A program made the position numbers and the translations under genes. The notes beneath the pieces were generated by a model. It was not told the DNA's origin and did no database searches. It saw nothing but the letters and a program-made list of their open reading frames with translations. DNA of 64,000 nucleotides from an uncultured Lachnospiraceae bacterium (lineage in GTDB: Bacteria > Bacillota > Clostridia > Lachnospirales > Lachnospiraceae): the NCBI GenBank assembly GCA_900316855.1, contig ONEK01000001.1, positions 124,001-188,000 on the forward strand. The letters are read 5' to 3'. This document shows, piece by piece, positions 56,300 through 64,000 of this stretch. How positions within the stretch are numbered: the stretch's first letter is position 1; each line of letters starts with the position of its first letter.

Positions 56300-57886
56300 T
56301 TATACCCCGCTGTTTCCGTAGTTGGACAGTACGCGCGCGGACGGATCGTTGACGTCCTGAAGGCCGTTCCAGCTGCGGTTGGGCATCCAGAAGTCGGGGA
56401 TCATCTGATCCTGTCCGGGATAGTATTTCTCGAAGATTTCACGGTACAGGAGCGATTCCTTCGTGAACGGAGCGGCGTGCGTATACTTTTTGCGCTTCTC
56501 CTCGTATTCCTCATCGGTGTACAGCGATTCCGCGTAGTCCGCGAGGTCGTCCTTGAGGGAGTGCCCGACAGCGTCGGAGAAGGCTGCCTTCTCACGCATC
56601 AGGATGTCGTGCGGAATGAGCTTGTCCTCCTCGAAGGCATGACGGACGAGATATTTGCCGATGCCGTATTTGTTCAGCTTCTTCTCCGGATCGATGTGCA
56701 TGACATAATCGACGAAGTCGAGGTCGCCGAACGGCACACGTGCCTCAAGTGAGTTCACGGAGATGCAGCGGTCCGCGCGGAGCACATCATATACATTGAT
56801 CTCATGAATCCGCTTCTCGGCTTCCTTCTGGAAAGCCTCCGCGTCCGGCGCGAAATCCGTGTACTTGTAGCCGAACAGCTCATCGGAAATCTCACCGGTC
56901 AGGATGACGCGGATGTTCGTGTTCTCATGGATCCATTTGCAGACGAGATACATGCCGATGGAGGCACGCACCGTCGTGATATCAAACGTACCGAGTGCCG
57001 CAATGACGGGCTCGAGCGCATTGATGACATCGTCACGGCTGATGATGACCTCGTGGTGATTCGAACCGATATACTGCGCAACCTCACGGGCGTATTTCAG
57101 GTCGATGGCATCGAGATCCATACCGATGGAAAATGTCTCAAGCGGCTTGTCCAGGATCTTTGCCGCCATCCCGCATACCAGGGATGAATCGAGACCGCCC
57201 GACAGAAGATACCCGACCGGGGCATCGGCGTCGAGACGTTTTTCCACGCCGGCCAGCAGCTTGTCATGAATGTTTTTGCTGATCTGATCCAGATCATCGT
57301 CGAGGTAATACTCGACCTTCGCGGGATCGCGGTAGCAGTGAAATTCCCCGCCTGCGTAGTAATATCCGGGAGGGAAGGGGAGAATCCTGTCACAGAAACC
57401 GACAAGGTTTTTCGGCTCGGAGGCAAAGACAATCACACCGTCCGCGTCATACCCGTAGTAGAGGGGCCGGATGCCGATCGGATCGCGGGCCGCCACATAT
57501 TCGCCCGTTCTCCCGTCGTACAGGACGAGGGCAAACTCCGCGTCCAGCACCTTGAACATGCCGGTGCCGAGCTCCTCATAGAGCGGCAGCAGGATTTCAC
57601 AGTCGGAATCCGACTGAAAGGTGTAGCCCTTTTTCTCAAGATACTGCTTCATCGGGCGGAACCCGTAGATCTCGCCGTTGCAGACCACGTAACTGCCGTT
57701 CCGCTCAAAGGGCTGCATACCTTCCGGTGTCAGGCCCATGATGGAGAGGCGGTTGAAACCAAGATAGCCGTTTCCCGTGTCCGTGATTCTGGAATCGTCC
57801 GGACCGCGGGAGATGGTTCTGGAAAGCATCTCCTTCACTGTTTCCAGTTTGGCTGATTTACTGCAATAACCCAGGATGCTGCACAT
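56300..57886 (-). CDS. asnB: Asparagine synthase (glutamine-hydrolysing)
   Basis: A 528-aa enzyme that makes asparagine from aspartate, ATP and glutamine. The N-terminal nucleophile is C2 (MCSILGYCS), with the glutaminase residues RGPDDSR, NGEIY and DAEFALVLYDG. The synthetase half has the PPi loop LLSGGLDSSLV and GEISDELFGY. AAAGGAC precedes the ATG. The long leader carries an intrinsic terminator, so expression is probably attenuated. Confidence 0.96.
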   Translation of the reverse strand: MCSILGYCSKSAKLETVKEMLSRTISRGPDDSRITDTGNGYLGFNRLSIMGLTPEGMQPFERNGSYVVCNGEIYGFRPMKQYLEKKGYTFQSDSDCEILLPLYEELGTGMFKVLDAEFALVLYDGRTGEYVAARDPIGIRPLYYGYDADGVIVFASEPKNLVGFCDRILPFPPGYYYAGGEFHCYRDPAKVEYYLDDDLDQISKNIHDKLLAGVEKRLDADAPVGYLLSGGLDSSLVCGMAAKILDKPLETFSIGMDLDAIDLKYAREVAQYIGSNHHEVIISRDDVINALEPVIAALGTFDITTVRASIGMYLVCKWIHENTNIRVILTGEISDELFGYKYTDFAPDAEAFQKEAEKRIHEINVYDVLRADRCISVNSLEARVPFGDLDFVDYVMHIDPEKKLNKYGIGKYLVRHAFEEDKLIPHDILMREKAAFSDAVGHSLKDDLADYAESLYTDEEYEEKRKKYTHAAPFTKESLLYREIFEKYYPGQDQMIPDFWMPNRSWNGLQDVNDPSARVLSNYGNSGV

Positions 57887-57975
57887 GATAATTGTCCTTT
57901 CTATACTCTCTTCCGGCGCGGAGGCGGTTCACGGTCGCCGTCCGGAGCAGGTTACCGATACCTTCCGGCCAATGC

Positions 57976-58045
57976 AAAAAGAGCGGCAATGAAATCCCGC
58001 CTGTCAGTCTGTAACGACTGTCAGACACGACTTCATTGCCGCTCT
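57976..58045 (-). terminator. Terminator hairpin inside the asnB leader, probable attenuator
   Basis: On the minus strand AGAGCGGCAATGAA (58045-58032) pairs perfectly with TTCATTGCCGCTCT (57993-57980) and runs into TTTTT. The 38-nt loop forms a smaller imperfect hairpin (CTGACAGTC with GACTGACAG). It lies downstream of the asnB promoter and about 90 nt before the start codon, so it can stop transcription early. No T-box sequence is visible. Confidence 0.7.
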
Positions 58046-58106
58046 GCATGGTTTCGGATGATATGAGATGCGCCGCTTCGGATTCCGCGCTCGTTTTATA
58101 GATGAC

Positions 58107-58135
58107 ATTATCGTCCGAGGCCGTTGGCTTGTCAA
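58107..58135 (-). promoter_or_regulatory. Predicted sigma-A promoter of asnB
   Basis: Minus-strand TTGACA (58135-58130, consensus) and GATAAT (58112-58107) are 17 nt apart. The leader to the asnB ATG is about 210 nt. Confidence 0.8.
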
Positions 58136-58158
58136 GATGATTTTGGCCGCAGGGCAGC

Positions 58159-58746
58159 TTACCGCATCAGACCTGCAATGAGCTCCACACAGCCGTGGTA
58201 GCCGATTTTGCCTGTGTCCAGGCTCAGATGATAGTCATGATAGTCACCGAATTCATGGCCGGCATAGATCCGGTAGTAGGCTGCGCGTCTTGAATCCCTG
58301 CGTTCCACAAACCGCCGAAGATCCATGCTTCCGTTTTCATGAAGCTCTTCGGCCCGCTTCAGCCGGTGGTCCAGATCCGCGTACAGGAAGACGGACAGAC
58401 ACGGAATACCCGCTTCCTTCAGGATCACATTGGAGCATCTGCCGATGATGATGCAGGACTCCTTTTGCACCATATCCAGAATGACACCCTTCTGCGCGTT
58501 ATAAATCGCATCGGAGGAGCTCTCATATGACATGGGACTGATGAGATTTGTGAGCCAGTGCGAGCTGCCGGCATCCTCACCCTCCCTGCGGATATCTTCC
58601 TCCGAGTAGCCGCTGGCCTGTGCGGTCTTCTTCACGAAGTCCCTGTCATACCAGGGGATGCCAAGCTGTTCGGAGAGTTCCCTGGCTACCGAGCGTCCGC
58701 CCGCGGCATACTGTCTGCTGATTGTGATGACCTTGATTTCTGACAT
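58159..58746 (-). CDS. Cytidylate kinase-like family protein
   Basis: A 195-aa P-loop kinase-like protein. It starts IKVITISRQYAAGGRSVARELSEQLG, where the nucleotide loop is AAGGRS in place of the GxxGxGKS of true cytidylate kinase, and has IIIGRCSNVIL and an RRFVERRDSRRAAYYRIY lid-like region. This family is common in clostridia, with no proven substrate. It lies upstream of asnB on the same strand but the asnB promoter separates them. Confidence 0.82.
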   Translation of the reverse strand: MSEIKVITISRQYAAGGRSVARELSEQLGIPWYDRDFVKKTAQASGYSEEDIRREGEDAGSSHWLTNLISPMSYESSSDAIYNAQKGVILDMVQKESCIIIGRCSNVILKEAGIPCLSVFLYADLDHRLKRAEELHENGSMDLRRFVERRDSRRAAYYRIYAGHEFGDYHDYHLSLDTGKIGYHGCVELIAGLMR

Positions 58747-58782
58747 GAAAGTTCTGCTGCCTCCGATATAATAAATGTCCGG

Positions 58783-60732
58783 CTATGCGGTCTGTCCCTG
58801 CCTTCCGGCTGCGATGAGATACTGCCAGGCTGTGCCGGCACCGATGAAGAGGATCCCGACAATATCCGTTATCAGGCTGGGATCGATGAGAAGGATACCG
58901 CCGGCGGCCATGATGACGCGGATGACCGGATTCATGTGTGCGCCGAGATATCCCTCAAGTGCTGCCGAAACACCGAAGATGCCGATGAAAGACGTGATGA
59001 ATATCTGCACGACGGTAGCGGGCGTCGTATCAATCAGCAGCATGGCCGGGTTGAAGCAGAAAACATAGGGCACGATGAAAACGGCAATGGCGAGCTTCGT
59101 TGCCGTGAACGCTGTCTTCATCGGGTTGGACTTCGCAATCGCGGAGCCAGCGTACGCTGCGAGAGCAACAGGCGGCGTGATATCCGCTACGATGCCGAAA
59201 TAGAAAACAAAGAAGTGCGCTGCCAGCACCGGCACATTCATGCGGATGAGAATCGGTGCCGTCGTCGCGGCCATAATGCAGTAATTTGCTGTGGTCGGTA
59301 CGCCCATGCCAAGAACAATGCACGTGAGCATCGTAAGCACCAGAGCAATGATCAGCCGTCCGTCCGCGAGTGAGACAATGGCGTTGACGAGCTCGTTCGC
59401 GAGGCCTGTCATGGTGATCGTGCCGGAAATAATGCCGGCGACGCCGCAGGCTGCCGCTACGGTGATGGAGCTGCGGCCTCCGGCCTCCAGCGCGTCGACG
59501 ATCTTCGTGAAGCTGATGCGGTTGTCCCGGTCAAAAAGGGATACGACAACCGAGAGCACGATGGCGTAGCTCGCCGCCTTCTGCATGGTCATGAAATTGC
59601 CGGACACCCAGACAACGAGCATGACAAGCGGCAGGAGCAGATAGATTTTCCTCACGAGAGTGCGGAATACCGGAAGCTGATCCTTCGGAATGCCGGAGAG
59701 GCCGAGTTTTTTCGCCTCGAGATGGACAGAGATGAAGATACCGCCGAAATACAGGATGGCCGGCAGGATTGCCCTCATGATGATTGAGGAGTAAGGCACG
59801 CCTACGAAGTCCGCCATGAGGAACGCCGCTGCACCCATGATCGGGGGCATGATCTGTCCGCCTGTGGAGGAGGCGGCCTCTACCGCACCGGCGAATTCGG
59901 GTTTGTAGCCGGTCTTTTTCATCATGGGGATCGTGACGGAGCCCGTGGTGACCGTGTTGCCGACGGAGGAACCGGAGACCATGCCGCAGAGGGCGGAGGA
60001 AATGACCGATACCTTCGCGGGCCCGCCGGAGAAGCGGCCGGCGGCACAGTTCGCGAGATCAATAAAGAAGTTCGAAATCCCGGTCCGTTCCAGAAACGCG
60101 CCGAAGATGATGAACACGATAATATACTTCGAGCAGACGTTGACCGGTGTTGAGAAAATGCCTTCTTTTGTATAGAACAGGTTGCGGACGAGATACCGTA
60201 CCCTGCCGTAGAACTCCGGATTCGTCAGCCCGTAGGCAAGGGCGTAGACGAGGAAGAATCCTGCCACGATCAGGATCGGCAGGCCGACACAGCGCCTCGT
60301 GAGCTCCATGAGGGAGAGCACCGCAATGACGCCGATGACAATCTGAACCGGCGTGAACCGCGTGCCCTGCTGGATGATCGCTTCCGCGTTAAAGGTGAAA
60401 TACAGATAGGACCCCGTTCCCAGCACGGTGATGACAACATCATACCAGGGCATGTAGTTGGGCCGGTTCGCGCCGCGCTTCGCAGGATAGGTCAGGAAGC
60501 CCATCAGAATGATCAGTGCCATGAAGGAGGTCAGGCGGATCTCCTCGAGAAATGTCGCAAAGAGCGTCACCCAGATGCACCAGAGGGAGAAGACCGCGAG
60601 AATCCAGCGGATGGCGGTCCTGTACCGGCCCGTCCAGATCCGGGTATTGGACTCGCGGTCATACTGCTTCATGATCGCGTCCACGTCTGCGGCGGAGCCG
60701 TTTCCGGCGTAGCCTGCTGCTTTTTCTTTCAT
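58783..60732 (-). CDS. TRAP transporter permease, 4TM and 12TM subunits fused
   Basis: A 649-aa membrane protein. The first part (about 35-180) corresponds to the small DctQ-like subunit, the rest to the large DctM-like subunit, with VSGSSVGNTVTTGSVTIPMMKKTGY and STGGQIMPPIMGAAAFLMADF. Such fused permeases work with TAXI binding proteins, and one is encoded directly upstream. The ATG at 60732 follows AGGGGGA; a start 10 codons upstream is less likely. Substrate not predictable (dicarboxylate or amino-acid-like compounds are usual). Confidence 0.92.
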   Translation of the reverse strand: MKEKAAGYAGNGSAADVDAIMKQYDRESNTRIWTGRYRTAIRWILAVFSLWCIWVTLFATFLEEIRLTSFMALIILMGFLTYPAKRGANRPNYMPWYDVVITVLGTGSYLYFTFNAEAIIQQGTRFTPVQIVIGVIAVLSLMELTRRCVGLPILIVAGFFLVYALAYGLTNPEFYGRVRYLVRNLFYTKEGIFSTPVNVCSKYIIVFIIFGAFLERTGISNFFIDLANCAAGRFSGGPAKVSVISSALCGMVSGSSVGNTVTTGSVTIPMMKKTGYKPEFAGAVEAASSTGGQIMPPIMGAAAFLMADFVGVPYSSIIMRAILPAILYFGGIFISVHLEAKKLGLSGIPKDQLPVFRTLVRKIYLLLPLVMLVVWVSGNFMTMQKAASYAIVLSVVVSLFDRDNRISFTKIVDALEAGGRSSITVAAACGVAGIISGTITMTGLANELVNAIVSLADGRLIIALVLTMLTCIVLGMGVPTTANYCIMAATTAPILIRMNVPVLAAHFFVFYFGIVADITPPVALAAYAGSAIAKSNPMKTAFTATKLAIAVFIVPYVFCFNPAMLLIDTTPATVVQIFITSFIGIFGVSAALEGYLGAHMNPVIRVIMAAGGILLIDPSLITDIVGILFIGAGTAWQYLIAAGRQGQTA

Positions 60733-60837
60733 TAATTCCCCCTGTCTGTAATCCGCTCTCACACCTGCATCACCGAAGCTGGCCGGCAGCGGCCGTTCAG
60801 CCTGCCGCCGGAGCAGAGTCCTGTATAGTCGCTGCCC

Positions 60838-61821
60838 CTATTGAAAGGCATCCTCATCCGTTTCGACTGTCACGCCGTGTTCCGCGTAATATCTTGCTGC
60901 TCCTGCGTGAAAGGGAGCGGCCATATTCTGTGTGGCATTGTCCAGCGAGAGCTCGGCGCCCTTGGCGTTTTCCCTCGCGATTTCACCGGCGTGGTCGAAG
61001 ACTGCCGCCGTCAGCCGGTAGACCAGATCCTCGTCCAACGACGCGCTGACGACAATCGTTGCCTTGACGGTAATCGTATCGATCGGCGTATCCTGTCCGG
61101 GATATGTTCCGGCAGGAATCCGGAGCGGTGCATAATACGGACAGTCAGCCATCACTTTGTCGCGCAGCTCGCTGCTGATCGGCAGAATCGTGACGCCGTT
61201 TGTCGTTGCAAGCTCCGTGATTGCCGTTGTCGGCGCACCGGCAACGATGAATGCGGCATCGATTTTGCCGTCCTTCAATGATTCCTTGGAGTCCTCGAAC
61301 GACTGATACTGAGGCTTGATTTCATCCAGTGAGATGCCGGCGGCTGACAATACGTCAATGGCGTTGAAATAGACGCCGGAGCCGGCTTCACCGATGGAGA
61401 CCCGTTTGCCCCTGAGGTCTTCGACCGAGTCCAGATCATCATCCATGGTGATGAGCTGTACCGTCTCTGCGTAGAGACCGCCCAGAACACGGAAATCATG
61501 TGTCGGGCCATCCTTCTCGAAGGATCTTGAACCTTCCCAGGCGTAAGCCATTACATCCGATTGTGTGAAACCCAGCTGAAAGTCGCCGTCCTGAATGGAC
61601 TGCAGATTGACCTTGGACGCACCGGTGGATACGGCGGTGACCTTTGCGCCCGCATAGCGGGACATGTACTGCGCCAGAACGCCGCCATAGGAATAATAGG
61701 TACCGGCTGTACCGCCGGTGCCGAACATCATGCGTTCCCTGCCGGCGCCGCAGCCGGTCACCGAAGCCAGAACCAGCGCCAGAATCCCGGCCAGTACAGC
61801 CTGTCCTGAACGTATCTTCAC
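60838..61821 (-). CDS. TAXI-family TRAP transporter solute-binding lipoprotein
   Basis: A 327-aa protein with signal peptide and lipobox VTGC (C24). Family marks: FGTGGTAGTYYSYGGVLA at the start of the mature part, TGASKVNLQSIQDGDFQLGFTQSDV, and GEAGSGVYFNA. It captures the substrate outside the cell for the fused permease 105 nt downstream. A 24-bp inverted repeat lies in its upstream region. Confidence 0.92.
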   Translation of the reverse strand: MKIRSGQAVLAGILALVLASVTGCGAGRERMMFGTGGTAGTYYSYGGVLAQYMSRYAGAKVTAVSTGASKVNLQSIQDGDFQLGFTQSDVMAYAWEGSRSFEKDGPTHDFRVLGGLYAETVQLITMDDDLDSVEDLRGKRVSIGEAGSGVYFNAIDVLSAAGISLDEIKPQYQSFEDSKESLKDGKIDAAFIVAGAPTTAITELATTNGVTILPISSELRDKVMADCPYYAPLRIPAGTYPGQDTPIDTITVKATIVVSASLDEDLVYRLTAAVFDHAGEIARENAKGAELSLDNATQNMAAPFHAGAARYYAEHGVTVETDEDAFQ

Positions 61822-61892
61822 CGTATTGTCCCCCGTTGAAAATTCAGAATTGTCCGGACGGCGAAACCGGGCAACGGCACGCAGTCCGGCAC

Positions 61893-61916
61893 AATGTCAC
61901 ATATGTGTGTGACATT
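61893..61916. promoter_or_regulatory. Inverted repeat upstream of the TAXI-TRAP operon
   Basis: AATGTCACA (61893-61901) and TGTGACATT (61908-61916) are perfect 9-bp arms around 6 nt, 72 bp before the TAXI start. A half-site GTGTCATG follows nearby. It is a likely binding site for an unknown regulator. Confidence 0.5.
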
Positions 61917-61947
61917 GCGCTCGTGTCATGGCAACAGTATACAGGAT

Positions 61948-63450
61948 TTAATCCCGCTCGAACAGGTCGCGGGTATAGACCTTTTCCCGGACATCGTCGA
62001 GGCAGGAGCTGTAGCGGTTTGCAATGATGCACTGGCTCTTCTTCTTGAATTCGTCGAGATCGTTGACGACCCGGCTGCCGAAGAACGTGGAGCCGTCCTC
62101 GAGTGTGGGCTCGTAGATGATGACCGCCGCACCCTTTGCCTTGATCCGCTTCATGACACCCTGTATCGAGGACTGGCGGAAGTTGTCGGAGTTGCTCTTC
62201 ATGGTGAGGCGGTAGACACCGACGGTGACATCACGGTTGCGCTGCTCCTCATCCGTGCTGTAGGAAGCACTGTTGCCATAGGCCCCTGCGATGTCAAGCA
62301 CACGGTCCGCAATGAAATCCTTGCGGGTGCGGTTGCTCTCGACGATGGCCTGGATCAGGTTTTCGGGCACATCCGCGTAGTTCGCGAGCAGCTGCTTCGT
62401 ATCCTTCGGCAGGCAGTAGCCGCCGTAGCCGAACGACGGATTGTTGTAATGGGAGCCGATGCGGGGATCGAGACAGACACCGTCGATGATGTCCCGGGCA
62501 CTGAGCCCCTTGCTCTCCGCGTAGGTGTCCAGCTCATTGAAATAGGAAACACGCAGCGCGAGGTAGGTGTTGGCAAACAGCTTGACCGCTTCCGCCTCGG
62601 TAAAGCCGGGGAAGAGGGTGGGAATGCCGGTCCTGATCGCGCCCTCCTGCAGGAGCGCCGCGAAATTGTGCGATGCCTTTACAATCCGGGGATCCGCCTT
62701 ATCCGTTCCGACGATAATGCGGCTGGGATAGAGGTTGTCGTACAGTGCCTTCGACTCCCGGAGGAACTCCGGGGAGAAGATAATATTGCGCGTATGGTAT
62801 TTCTCCCGGACATGCTCCGTATAGCCCACGGGGACGGTGGATTTGATCACCATGACGGGCTGCTGCTCCTCCGGCCTCCCTTCATTGACCTTCAGGACTA
62901 GCTCAATGACAGCTTCTACGGCCGAGGTATCGAAGAAGTTCTTCTTCGGGTCGTAGTTGGTCGGGGTTGCGATAATCACATAATCCGCGTTCGCATAGGC
63001 TTCGGAGCCATCCGTTACGGCGGTGAGGTCAAGCTTTTTTTCTTTCAGGTATTTTTCAATATAATCGTCGCGGATAGGGCTCAGGCGGCGGTTGATTTTG
63101 TCCACCTTTTCGGGGACGATGTCGACGGCTGTCACATGGTTGTGCTGGGACAGAAGCGTTGCGAGCGAAAGGCCGACGTAGCCGGTGCCCGCAACAGCAA
63201 TATTAAGAGGGGACACCACGGCAAGCGGTGCCGCGTCCTGATCCTCGAAAAGCTCAGCCGGATCAAATTCCAGCACGGAGGCAAGAGATTCCAGCTGTGG
63301 AATGAGGGGCATGTAATCCTGTGTTTCGATTCTTGAGATGAGTGCACGGTTGATGCCGGTCCGGTCGGCGAGATCCTGCTGGGACAGGCCGAGCTTCCTG
63401 CGGCTGTTTGAGACCGTATCGGCAAGTTTTGCGGCTGAGAGCTTCTTCAT
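61948..63450 (-). CDS. XRE-type DNA-binding domain fused to UDP-glucose/GDP-mannose dehydrogenase
   Basis: 500 aa. Residues about 10-63 are an XRE helix-turn-helix ([27 protein letters not shown], seen as LSQQDLA...[10 protein letters not shown]). From 80 on it is a complete nucleotide-sugar dehydrogenase: NAD motif AGTGYVG (87-93), [22 protein letters not shown], and the catalytic cysteine in [10 protein letters not shown] (C346). It oxidises a nucleotide sugar, probably UDP-glucose, to the uronic acid. The ATG at 63450 follows AAAGGAA; the frame extends 40 codons upstream without support and across an operator. Two matching palindromes precede the gene, suggesting autoregulation. Confidence 0.88.
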   Translation of the reverse strand: MKKLSAAKLADTVSNSRRKLGLSQQDLADRTGINRALISRIETQDYMPLIPQLESLASVLEFDPAELFEDQDAAPLAVVSPLNIAVAGTGYVGLSLATLLSQHNHVTAVDIVPEKVDKINRRLSPIRDDYIEKYLKEKKLDLTAVTDGSEAYANADYVIIATPTNYDPKKNFFDTSAVEAVIELVLKVNEGRPEEQQPVMVIKSTVPVGYTEHVREKYHTRNIIFSPEFLRESKALYDNLYPSRIIVGTDKADPRIVKASHNFAALLQEGAIRTGIPTLFPGFTEAEAVKLFANTYLALRVSYFNELDTYAESKGLSARDIIDGVCLDPRIGSHYNNPSFGYGGYCLPKDTKQLLANYADVPENLIQAIVESNRTRKDFIADRVLDIAGAYGNSASYSTDEEQRNRDVTVGVYRLTMKSNSDNFRQSSIQGVMKRIKAKGAAVIIYEPTLEDGSTFFGSRVVNDLDEFKKKSQCIIANRYSSCLDDVREKVYTRDLFERD

Positions 63451-63506
63451 AATATCAGGTTCCTTTCTTTTGCGCCTGCTGCAAATGACAGGGCACAGCT
63501 TAATAA

Positions 63507-63525
63507 ATGTTATCCAAAATAACGA
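63507..63525. promoter_or_regulatory. Operator candidate 1 before the XRE-UGD gene
   Basis: ATGTTATCCAAAATAACGA contains the inverted repeat GTTAT-CCAAA-ATAAC. It is 57 bp before the start codon and may lie between the -35 and -10 of a weak promoter (TTGTTC/TATTAA on the minus strand). Confidence 0.65.
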
Positions 63526-63605
63526 ACAATATCGGCTAATCCGATTGAAAGAATAACACAGATGAGGCATTCAGCGCAAGTGCAGAAGACAAGCCACAGA
63601 GAAAA

Positions 63606-63624
63606 ATGTTATCATAAATAACAT
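63606..63624. promoter_or_regulatory. Operator candidate 2 before the XRE-UGD gene
   Basis: ATGTTATCATAAATAACAT is a 7-5-7 perfect inverted repeat and equals site 1 at 15 of 19 positions; centres are 99 bp apart. Confidence 0.65.
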
Positions 63625-63725
63625 ATCATCATGAATTCAGGGCTGGAAATTTGCCGGGTGAAGAGACCGGGCGGCGGACATCCTGAATTCCGGGATCCTG
63701 CTGCAGAAAAAACGGAACAGATACG

Positions 63726-63760
63726 AAAAAGCCGGCGCGGAGTTTCCTCCGCACCGGCTT
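63726..63760 (-). terminator. Terminator of the hsp20 gene
   Basis: On the minus strand AAGCCGGTGCGGAG pairs with CTCCGCGCCGGCTT (one G-T pair) on a GAAA loop and runs into T residues. Confidence 0.9.
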
Positions 63761-63795
63761 CAAAGAAGGGTGTGAAATAATACAGGGGCTGCAGA

Positions 63796-64000
63796 TCAGT
63801 GAATTTCAATCTGCTTTACGTCGTCTTTCTTCTCAATTTCGGGGTTTTTCTTCGGAATGGTGAGAGTGAGAACGCCGTTTTCATAGGCTGCGGCAATCTC
63901 CTCGGGCCTGATGGCATCTCCCACGGTGAATGATCTCTGGTAAGAGCTCTCGACGCGCTCGCGGCGGATGTATTTGCCGGTCTTCTCGTCCTTCTCATCC
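63796..64000 (-). CDS. Small heat-shock protein Hsp20 (5' end outside window)
   Basis: The C-terminal 67 codons are visible. They read GKYIRRERVESSYQRSF, then EEIAAAYENGVLTLTIPKKN, the classic end of the alpha-crystallin domain (A-x-x-ENGVLTLTIPK), and finish KQIEIH with a possible IxI-like tail. The protein is an ATP-independent chaperone that holds unfolding proteins. The frame continues beyond base 64000. Confidence 0.92.
   Translation of the reverse strand, partial: DEKDEKTGKYIRRERVESSYQRSFTVGDAIRPEEIAAAYENGVLTLTIPKKNPEIEKKDDVKQIEIH

Noticed and set aside
57858-58049. Possible leader peptide before asnB
   Set aside because: The frame is 63 codons, overlaps the asnB start, has only scattered Asn codons and no ribosome-binding site.
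57887-58106. T-box riboswitch before asnB
   Set aside because: No T-box core (GGGUGGNACCGCG type) and too little sequence upstream of the terminator for stem I.

Overview
The window is ordinary chromosome from a high-G+C anaerobic Firmicute, most likely a Lachnospiraceae-type clostridium (inferred from gene content, not from a search). Support comes from the DapL route to diaminopimelate, the AddAB nuclease with an iron-sulfur AddB, rubrerythrin, a PheB-type ACT protein, a YerC/TrpR-like regulator, an acyltransferase/DUF6320 pair, TAXI-TRAP transport and strong GGAGG ribosome-binding sites with some TTG/GTG starts. No rRNA, tRNA, prophage, transposase, CRISPR array or defence island was seen.

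Layout. 0-5.3 kb: the 3' end of a Lon-like AAA+ ATPase lacking the protease domain, then a spermidine/putrescine ABC operon (potA, potB and a potC-potD fusion). 5.5-9.4 kb: a diguanylate cyclase, then dapA, dapB and a eukaryotic-type hisA. 9.5-12.5 kb (minus strand): cold-shock protein, YfhO-like membrane protein, YerC regulator. 12.6-17.2 kb: pheB, hom, lysC and two membrane proteins of unknown role. 17.5-22.2 kb: guaB, glnS, a MocR-type regulator. 22.4-34.3 kb: tetR, a small anchored protein, uraA, an N-acetylmuramoyl-L-alanine amidase, addB, addA, a CYTH protein. 34.3-37.3 kb: an amino-acid ABC transporter. 37.3-47.2 kb: acyltransferase, DUF6320 protein, pectin-acetylesterase-like hydrolase, hisC, a COG2426 membrane protein, nadE, dapF, dapL, a SEC-C protein and a degenerate GNAT. 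47.3-52.4 kb: azlCD, an ion-transporter-superfamily permease, two glycosyltransferases. 52.5-58.7 kb: rubrerythrin, a von Willebrand A surface protein of visibly lower G+C, asnB, a cytidylate-kinase-like protein. 58.8-64 kb: fused TRAP permease, TAXI binding protein, an XRE-UDP-sugar dehydrogenase fusion and the 3' end of hsp20.

The genes join into a few themes. lysC, hom, dapA, dapB, dapF and dapL cover much of aspartate-family synthesis by the aminotransferase variant. Transport genes serve polyamines, amino acids, uracil, branched-chain amino acids and organic acids. Two glycosyltransferases, the sugar-nucleotide dehydrogenase, the amidase and the sortase-type surface protein concern the cell envelope.

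The most unusual content is between the genes. At least five intergenic loci (about 17.3, 22.3, 35.6, 53.1 and 56.1 kb, plus a minimal one at 42.25 kb) carry multi-hairpin elements whose first stem is capped by G(CUUG)C when read on one strand. The 22.3 and 35.6 kb copies differ in sequence but keep three successive hairpins by compensatory changes, and several further loops on the same strand are GNRA-like. This suggests a dispersed structured-RNA family. The second notable system is the XRE-UGD fusion gene, preceded by two near-identical 19-bp palindromes that suggest autoregulation by a biosynthetic enzyme.
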